Origin: Bifidobacteriaceae bacterium
GTDB taxonomy: Bacteria > Actinomycetota > Actinomycetes > Actinomycetales > WQXJ01
Length of the DNA: 13,213 nucleotides
Direction of reading: 5' to 3'
Assembly (NCBI GenBank): GCA_031266115.1
Contig: JAISBQ010000275.1
Location: 1 to 13,213, forward strand
How positions within the stretch are numbered: position 1 is the first letter of the stretch; each line of letters opens with the position of its first letter. Below are positions 1-9,300 of this stretch, piece by piece. The translations under genes and the position numbers were made by a program. The notes beneath the pieces were generated by a model. That model was not told the DNA's origin. It ran no database searches and was given only the letters and a program-made list of their open reading frames with translations.

Positions 1-114
1 CTATAAGCGAGTACGGTGAGTGCTGCACCATCCCTGATCACCTCGCAAGGTCGTCCGAATCACCTCTGTCGGACCCGGATGGGTTCAGGCGCTGGCGCTC
101 AGTCCTGGCAAAGT

Positions 115-120
115 GAGAGG
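115..120 (+). promoter_or_regulatory. Ribosome binding site deciding the start of the giant gene
   Basis: GAGAGG, followed by two further G, lies 6 bases before the ATG at 127. Neither the GTG at 16 nor the ATG at 175 has a comparable purine box, so this site is the main reason for choosing 127. Confidence 0.65.
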
Positions 121-126
121 GGCCTC

Positions 127-306
127 ATGCTGCGGTGCCGTGTTTCCTATGCTGCCCATTCGCGCAGAGTCGCGATGATTGGACGGGTACGCTCCCGCTC
201 TTCGCGGGTGCGCTCCCGCGTCCATCGCGGGGCGTGTCTTGTTGCGACAGCCTCGCTGGTCGCCGCCGTCGGGTTGGTGGGCATGGTCGCTCAGCCCGCC
301 GAGGCC
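127..306 (+). other. Sec-type signal peptide of the giant surface protein
   Basis: A long n-region rich in Arg (RVRSRSSRVRSRVHRG) is followed by a hydrophobic core beginning at ACLVATASLVAAVGLVG and a cleavage-like motif A-E-A before Arg-Phe. Predicted cleavage is after base 306. The 60-residue length from ATG 127 is long but typical of large Gram-positive surface proteins; from ATG 175 it would be 44. There is no lipobox, so this is not a lipoprotein signal. Confidence 0.85.
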
Positions 307-3300
307 CGGTTCGCCACCGGCGGCGCTGGGCTCTACAGGGGTCTGATCGACTGGGTCGAATGGGGCACCGTGAACCGTGAGGTGATCGCCTACCCCATGG
401 CGACCAACGTCAATCAGTCTCGTCAGGTCGGGTCCAACTCGCTGAAAACCACATGCACGCTGACGGGTGTGCCAATGGGGAACCACCTCGTGGCATACAT
501 GCCTGGTGAGTATGGCAGCGACGGCTTTGACGATCTGTACAACATGGACGGCACTGGCACGAGCAATCGGCTCTTCAACGGGCTGCGGACCACCAACGAT
601 ACGAATCCCATCACGGTCGGGGTCTCGTGCGAGGTGACATTGGACGATGTGCCCGTGCCGATTGGCGGGCTGGTGATCGCAGACGCCGAGACCTCTTCGT
701 GGTCCGCGTCCTTGGGCAACTCCCAGCCCGAGTACGTTGCCGCGACGCCGCTTCCAGCAGCGGGGGTGACCTGGCGCGTGATCGACCGCTACCGCGGCAC
801 CAACTGCGCGATGGTCACTTATGCCTCCCGGAACGCCGGCAACCAGTTGACGTTCAATCCGGGAACCGCCGAGTGCGGCGCGGAGGCCGGTGGTGGGCCC
901 ATCGCCGTCGCGTTCATGGAGGGGGCGACGGCGGCGAACCTTGTCCTCAAGGGACATGACTCCGGTGGCGCGAGCGCTATAGCGCTGGGTGTGGTCATCA
1001 ACTCCGACTTCGGCGACGCGCCCGCGGGCTACCCCGAGGCCGGGGCTCTCTACGAGCCCGAGTGGACCGGCGGGGAGGTCGCCCTCAACCCCACCGTGAC
1101 GAGCGCCTCTCGCGGCCAAGACGTGTGGGCGATGACCCTGGGGACCCCGCTGTTGCCCGTCCCACGCCTCGGCAACCTTATCGATTCCGAATCGACGGTG
1201 CCCGCGTCGGCCACCGCCACCGGCGATGACGCCGTCCCCGCGGGATCTAACGATGAAGACGTCCCATTCCCCGCCCAGATCGACGCCTTCAGGGGAGGCA
1301 CGGTGACCCTCGGTCCGTTCGGCTGTTCCGGCCCCGGACAGGTCCAGGGATGGATCGATTGGAACCACGACCAGGTGTTCGATCCCGCCACGGAGGCCTC
1401 CGGCGAATTGACCGGGGGCACGGTGACCCCCGGACCGACCGTGTGTTCACTCATCCGTGAGGACACCGAGGTCTCCCTCTCGTTCGCTGTTCCGGACAAC
1501 GCCCAGGAGGGGGCCACGTTCGCGCGTCTACGCATCGCTCCCATCGACGCGGTGTCGCTTGAGCCCGCGGGACTCGCTGTGGGCGGTGAGGTCGAGGATC
1601 ACCGGGTGAGCGTCGAACTGGCGCCCTACACGGTGACCAAGTCGGTGGTGGCGTCGACCGGTGTGGTGGGGCGTCCCCTCGCCGGTGACCGGATCACCTA
1701 TGCGGTCACCGTGACCAACGTGGGCGGCGGGACGTTCACTCCGTCCGCCACGGTGAGCGTCAAGGACGATCTGACCGATGTGCTGGACGATGGCGACTAC
1801 GGCGGCGATGCCTCGGACAACCTGGTCTCGCCGGTTCCCCCCTCGGCGTTCGGTTTCCTCAATGGCATCCTGACCTGGACCGTGGCCGCTCCGCACGCCG
1901 GTGACAGCGCGACGATGACCTATTCGGTCACCCTCACCGAGGGCGGCGACCGGGTGGCGCGCAACACCGCCTGGGTGGACAATCCCGACTCTCCTGGCAC
2001 ACCTGTCTGCTCCCGGGGATCGGGGGGCGTGAAGGACACCCAGACCGGCGAGGCCTGCGATGTCGAGGAGTTCTCCCTGCCGTATCTCACCGTCGCCAAG
2101 ACGTCCAACGCGACCAGCGCCACCCGTGCGGGCGACACCGTCACCTATGAGGTGGTGATCGTGAACGAGGGCCCCGGCGCCTTCACCGCTGCCGCACCCG
2201 CAGTGGTCTATGACGATCTGACGGGCCTGGACGATGACGCCACGTATGTGGATGGGACGGCCACGGTTATCGGGGGACCGGGTGGTGTCCTCGACGGTGT
2301 GGGACCCCTGCTGTCATGGTCGGGGCCGATGACGGTAGGCCAACGCGTGACCGTGCGGTATTCGGTGGTGCTGCGCGAGGGAGGGGACGGGCTGGGTCGC
2401 AACGTGGCGTGGATCCCCAACGCGACGGGCGGGGGCAGTACCCCGGTCTGCGACTCGTCGCCCGATACGGCGACGGGCGAGCGGTGTGCCCGGGTGGTCC
2501 AGGGCATCCCGAGGCTCGCCATCACCAAGACCGTGACGAGTGTGCCACCCGGCGGGGGACCGGGAGCCGAGTTGACGTACACCGTGAGAGTCACCAATGT
2601 GGGGACCGCCGCGTACACCGCGGGCGCCCCGGCGGTGGTTCGCGACAATCTGGCCGGGATTCTGGACGATGCCGATTATGTGGCCGGATCGGCGACGGCC
2701 AACCTCGGCACACTCACCCCCGATATTGCGGCACGGCGCATGTCGTGGACCGGCGCCCTTGATCCGCTCCAGGAGGCGACAATCTCCTACACGGTCAGGG
2801 CGCACGGCGCCGGCGATGGCCACCTCGACAATGTGGCATGGCAGGTGGCGAGCGCTGGATCCCCGTGGACGGCGCAGACGTGCGTGGACACCAGTCCCGC
2901 GGACGGCAAGAACGACGCGGACGGTGTGGTGTGTGCGGTGACGCTCATCGACAGGCCGGTCCTGGCGGTGACGAAGACCGCGACCGTGACCTCGACCGAA
3001 GGCCTGCGCCCGGGCACTGTCATCACCTACCGGGTGACGGCGACCAACCGGGGTGCTAGCGCGTTCACGTCCGCCAACCCCGCCCACGTTGTCGATTCGC
3101 TGGCCGGCGTGGTGCGTGATGCCACGTATGCCGGTGACGCTGTGGCGAGCGATTCGGGCGCCGTGAGCTGGGATGGCACCTATCTGACGTGGTCTGGGCC
3201 GCTGGGTATTGGAGCATCGGTGACCATCGAGTACACGGTGAGGCTCAAACCGTTCGGGGTGACGCCGCCTGCCACAGGGACGTTGAGGAACGTCGCCTGG

Positions 3301-6300
3301 TGGCCCAAGGATTCGAGCAGCACGGACGAGCCGGCCTGCCGCCAGGCCACGGGCACGCTCGACACGGTGACCCGCGAGGCCTGTGCCACCACCACTAACG
3401 TCCGGCCCATCATGGAACTGACCAAGTCGGTGACCACCACGGATTTGCCTGGCCGCGTGGGCGGCATCGTCCACTATTCGATTACGGCCCGCAACGTCGG
3501 GGCGGCGGCCTTTGGTGGCGTGTATCCGGGGGTGATTCGCGACGATCTGACGGATATCCTCGACGATGCCGTCTATCTGGACGATGCCGCATTGACTCCT
3601 GACGTGGGCAACGTCTATTTCGATCCGGAGGGCGGGCGTCAATGGTTGCGCTGGTCAGGGCCCATCCCCGCCGGCGATTCGGTCACGCTGACCTATTCGG
3701 TGCGCCTGAAGGCAGGCGGCGATGGGGTCATGACCAACCTCACCTGGAATCCGATTAGCACGGACATTATGACCATTCCGGATTGCTTGGCATCGCCGGA
3801 TCCGGTCGAGGACACGATCTGTCAGATTGTCGCCGTGGAACGTCCTGTCCTTGAGTTCACCAAGTCCCATTCGGTCACCCAGGCGATGGTGGGAGACACC
3901 GTCACCTACACCGTCACTGCCACGAATGTGGGTCCGGTCGATTACACGTCGGCGAACCCCGCGGTGATCGCCGACACCCTTGCCGATGTCCTCCTGGACG
4001 CCGCGTACCTCGACGATGCGCAGGCATCCTGGGACGGGATCGCGTGGAGCGATGCGGGGCTGAACTGGAACGCGTCGACCCGGCGCCTGACGTGGGAGGG
4101 TCCGCTTGCCTCCGGACAGACGGTCACGGTGACCTACTCGGTGCGTCTTGCGGAGTCCGGCGATGGGCGCCTGATCAACACCGTGTGGGAGCCGGCGAAC
4201 CCCGCCAACCCGACCCCACCGGCGTCCTGCTCGGCGGTGACGGGCTTGACCCCGGCGGCCGAGGCCTGCGCCGCGGACTCGCTGGCCAGGCCGTTGCTGC
4301 GGGTGTGGAAGCGCGCGGACTGGCCCACGGCTCCTGATGCACCGGTCACCGGACAGACCGTCACCTACACGGTCACCGTGGAGAATATCGGGACCGCTGA
4401 CTATCCGAACCCACCGGGCGCCACCTATTACGACGATCTGAGTCAGGTGCTCCAAGACTCCGATGGCGAATTGGATGAATCGACCATCACGGTCAACGGC
4501 ATGGCCCAAGACCCGAGCCAGCCCGGCCCCCATCCCGATCCTGCGGTCGACGGCACCGCCTTCTGGGATGAGGCCGAGGCCCTGGGTGGGTGGAGCGGTC
4601 CGTTGCGAGCGGGCCAGAGCGTCGAGGTCTCCTATGGCGTGGTGTTGCTCGCCGGGGCGAGTCCTCAGAGCCGCAACGTCGCGTGGGTTCCGAACGACCT
4701 TGACAATGCCACGGCGCCCGCCTGCACCAGCGTCATCGGCGGCGTCGACGCTGTGACCAAGGAGCCATGCGCGGCGATTCTCCTCAACCGCCCCGGCCTG
4801 TCCTTCGAGAAGGAATACGACCTACCCACCGATGGCCACCTTGGCCCCGGGTCCGTGATCACCTTCCATGCCCGGCTGACCAACACCGGCACCGGCGATT
4901 TCACGTCGGCCAACCCGATGTTCATGGTCGAAGACATGCGCAGCCTGTTCCAGAACGGTGAACTGCTTCTTGGGACCTTGGCGATCACCCCCTACCGGCA
5001 GTGCCGCACTGAGGGGGTCGAGCCCACACCCGTCCCCCAGTCCGACCCCAACTACGCCGACTACGTGGGCATCGTGGACCGGTCGCACGCCCCATTCCTC
5101 ACATGGACGGCGGCGCTGGATATGGACGGCTGCGTCGACATGAGCTTCGACTACCGGCTGGACGGCGTGGGCACCTCGATCCTCTACAACCGCATCTACC
5201 AGCCCAACTACCCTGCCAACCCGTTCGACGCGCCCGAGTGTGCGGGCCCCGATACCGGGCCTAACGAGGACTACTGGGGTCTCGACGAGGCGACCAAGGA
5301 ACCCTGTTCGATCGTCTTCATCGAACGGCCCCTGATTCAGATCGACAAGGCCGCCGCGCCCGTGGACTCATCGATCACGACACTGCGCGCGGGAGACATG
5401 GTGAGATACACCCTGACCATCGCCAACCCGACCGACACGCCTGCGCTGGGCGTGGTGGTGCACGATGACGTCCACGATGTCCTGGCCAAGTCCTCCCTGG
5501 TCTTCCCGGGGGACACGGCCGTAACCTTCACGCCCACCGTCGCCGGCCCCGTGAGCGACCTCGGCCTGGACCGCGCCCGCGGCCGATTGACGTGGCAGGG
5601 CGACATCCCCGCCCACCACACCGTCACGGTCACCTATGACGTGACGCTGATCGGCGGGACAGGGTGGCAGATGACCAATCTGGCCTGGCAGGGCACAGAT
5701 CCCGATGCCCCCGGCGATCCGCCGGTGTGTGACGCGGACGCGCGTGTGCCCTGCGATTCGGTGGTGGTCGAGCACCCGACCTTGGCTGTCATGAAGGCGG
5801 TCGTCGCCCCGGCCTTCCCCCGTGCGGGCTCCGTCGTCACCTATGAGGTCACCGTCCGCAACACCTCGGGGTTGCCGTTCACCGAGCAGTTCCCGGCAAC
5901 CGTCATCGACAACCTCGCCGATGTTCTGGATTCCGCCGCATGGAACAACGATCTGACCATCCTGCAACCGGTCGGTGCCCCCGCCGCCGTCTACCATCCC
6001 GCGGAGCGGCTGATCACCTGGTCCGGTCCCATCAATCCCCGTGCGGACGTGGTCATTCGGTTCTCGGTCACCCTGGTGGACGATGGCGATGGCGACGTGA
6101 GGAACGTCGCGTGGGCTCCCATCGATCCGGCGGATCCAGGCGACAGGGATGCGTGCGATTCGACCGGTGTCATGTCGGTGCGATGCGATGAGGTGACGAT
6201 CGATCGCGCGATGGTGACGGTGGACAAGACCGTCGTGTCGATGAGTGAGGACCCACCCGTCAGCGGCAGTCTCATCACCTATCGGGTGACGGCCACCGCC

Positions 6301-9300
6301 ATCGGCGGCCTGCCTTTCACCCAGGCGAACCCGGCAGTGGTGGTCGACGACCTCAGCGACATCCTGGTGGGTGCCACCTATTCGGGCGATGCGACCGCCA
6401 CCGTCAATGGGACCCTGGCGGACGGCGGCCTGACCTATGCCCCGCCGTTGTTGATGTGGCAAGGCGCCATGGACCCCGGCGACGTGATGGACCTGGTTTT
6501 CACCGTGCGCCTCGACGCGACGGGGGATGGGTTGGTGCGCAACGTGGCGTGGGCACCCAGCCAGACGGACCCGGCAGATCCCGTGGATTGCGGGGCCGGC
6601 CTCGCCTACGATCCGGGCACCGGTGAGGCGTGCGCTGGGGTCGAGTTCGAAAGAGCTCTGTTGGCGGTCAGCAAGGACCTCCAGTCCAGTCCGGACCGGC
6701 CCGCCAAGGGCGCCACCGTGACGTACGCGGTCACCGTCGCCAACATCGGCGAAGTCGACTATGACCACGACAGCCCCGCGCTGATCATGGATGATCTGAC
6801 CGACGTCCTCACCGCAGCGACCTTCGACCCCACTGATGTGACCGTGACTCCCCCCGTGGGCGATGTGGATTGGGACGCAGACACCGGTCTGCTCTCGTGG
6901 TCGGGTCCGCTCGCCACCGATGAGTCGGTGAGGATCGAATACACCGCGACACTGACGGGCGAAGGTGCCGGGTCGATCCGCAACGTGGCCTGGGGCCCCA
7001 AAGACCCCGACGATCCGGACCTCGCAAGTCCGGCCTGCGTGGGTGCGGTGACTGTCGATGGCCGTGAATCGGACCCCGTGACGGGCGAGGCGTGCGCGTC
7101 GGCGACCTACACCTTCCCGCGCCTGAGTATCGACAAATCGGTCTCGCCGCTCGGGCCAGCCCGGCCCGGCGACGTCCGTGAGTACACCATCAGGGCCACC
7201 AACACCGGGACGCTGCCCTTTACGGAGGTCCATCCGGCCGTGGTGTGGGACGCCCTGGCGGACCTGGCGAGCGACGCCGAGTACGTCATGGGCTCGACGC
7301 AGGCGGTCTACCACTCCACCGACGGCTCATCCAGGCCCGCCGCCGTCCCCACCAACATCCGGTTGGCCGCTTTGCTGACATGGGAGGGGCCCTTGGCGGT
7401 CGGGGAATCGGTGTGGATCACATACTCGGTAGTCCTGACCTCGGACGGAACGGGTGATGTGCACAACGTCGCCTGGGAACCCGCCAACCCGGCCACCATC
7501 GATCTGACCGAGCCGGTGTTTGGACCGTCGTGTGCGGACGCCGATCCCGTGGACGGGCGAGATGACGCCAGCGGCGAGGCCTGCTCCGTGGTCGAGTACT
7601 CCTTGCCGCGCTTGTCGTTGACCAAGAGCCGAACCGGCGGCACCGGATCGACCTCCCGCGCAGGTGATCTCATCACCTACACCGTCACGGCGACAAGCGT
7701 TGGTCATGCCGACTTCACGGTGAGCAACCCCGCGGAATTTGTCGATGCCCTCGACGATGTTCTCGACGATGCCACGTACCTCGACGATGCGACTCTCACC
7801 TGCGACCCCGTGGGATCTCCGGCGTGCGGGCCCGGCACCTTGACATACGCGAATTCACGGTTCCACTGGCTAGGGCCGCTGGCGGTGGACGAATCGGTGA
7901 CGCTGACCTATTCCGTGCGGCTGCGAGGCGATGGCGACGGCCATGTCCGCAACACCGTGTGGCGTTCGGCTGACCCGGCGGAGGCCCCGCCGGTGTGCGT
8001 CGAGGGCACCCGTGTCACCTGTGCGGTGGACGAGTTCGACCGCCCCATGCTCGAGGTGGGCAAGACGATGGTCTCCTACACCCAGCTGCCCAACTGGTCG
8101 GTGTCCACCAGGAGAGACCCGGACGGATCGATCCACACGGCCGCCGGCGCCACGGTGACCTATCAGATTTCCGTGACACACCGGGGTGTTGTCCCCTACA
8201 CGGCCGCCAACCCGGCGGTGGTGGTCGACGACTTGTCCGATCTCCTCGACGGATCGGTCTACGCGGGTGACGCCCGTGACAACGACGCAGACCCGACCAC
8301 CAGCCCCACCTTCTCCTATCCCTATCTGAGGTGGGAGGGACCCCTCGGGGTGGGCGCCACGGTCACTATCACCTACTCGGTGATCCTCAACGCTCGCGGC
8401 AACGGTGAGGCACTCAACACGGCGTGGGAGCCCAACCGGCGCGATGCCACGAACCCGCCGGCGCCCACCTGCCCGGTGGGGGGCGTCATCGGCGGATCGG
8501 GCGTGGATCCGGACACGGGAGAGGCGTGCGCTCGCGACTACTGGCGCCGGCCGGTGGGCGTGTTCCGCAAGACTCTCCTCACCGAGGGGCCCTTCTATCC
8601 GGGCATGGACGTCATGTTCGAGTTGACGGGCACCAACATCTCCCAGGTGCCCTACACCGAGGACAACCCCGCGTGGATCATGGACGATGTCACGGATCTG
8701 CTGGCGGGTGCCACCTTCGATGGAACAGTGAACGTGGAACCCGCCTCTGCGCCGTCCGCCACCTACACCGCTCCCCTCATCGAGTGGCACGGTCCGCTGG
8801 CACCGGGCGCCTCGATCAGCCTGACGTTCGCCGTGACGCTCGGCACGGGCGGACCCGGCGTCATCCGGAACGTCATTTGGCGGCCCAACACGCCCGATCC
8901 GGGTGGGGCACCGGATTGTCAAGGTGAGGACATCAGGATCGACCCGGTGAGCGGTGAAGCATGCGCCGCCATCGAGTTGACCAAGTACGCGCTGGATGTG
9001 GCCAAGTCGGTGACATCGGCGTCCGATGACGGCACCGTCGCCTTCCGTGTGGTCGCCACCAACCCCGGTCCGCTGGACTTTGACAATCTCACCCCGGCCG
9101 TCGTGGCCGACGACCTCTCCGATGTCCTCGCCAGCGCCACCCTCGTGGGTGTGCCCGCTGCCGATCGGGCGGGTGTGCTCGTGAGGACGCCCGGCAGCAT
9201 CCTCACATGGACCGGTCCCCTCGCGGCGGGCGAATCGGTGACCATCACGTACGAGGTCGAGCTCGCCCACGATGCCGCATCCGTCCGTAACGTGGCCTGG

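Noticed and set aside
2..7. TATAAG as a promoter -10 element.
   Set aside because: Any -35 element would lie outside the window, and one hexamer match is too weak to call a promoter.
16..126. Upstream extension of the giant gene to the GTG at 16.
   Set aside because: The frame is open, but there is no purine-rich ribosome site before GTG 16, third-position GC is lower here, and the extension would place about 37 extra residues before an already long signal peptide.
85..1368. A 427-codon open frame on the minus strand.
   Set aside because: Antisense to the signal peptide, CshA-like and GEVED regions, all of which are well supported on the plus strand.
2314..3642. A 442-codon open frame on the minus strand.
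   Set aside because: Antisense shadow of repeats 2-5, with the same composition signature as the other minus-strand frames.
5368..7314. A 648-codon open frame on the minus strand.
   Set aside because: Antisense shadow of repeats 9-13; Asp- and Val-rich sense codons read as His, Gly and Arg in reverse, with no family features.
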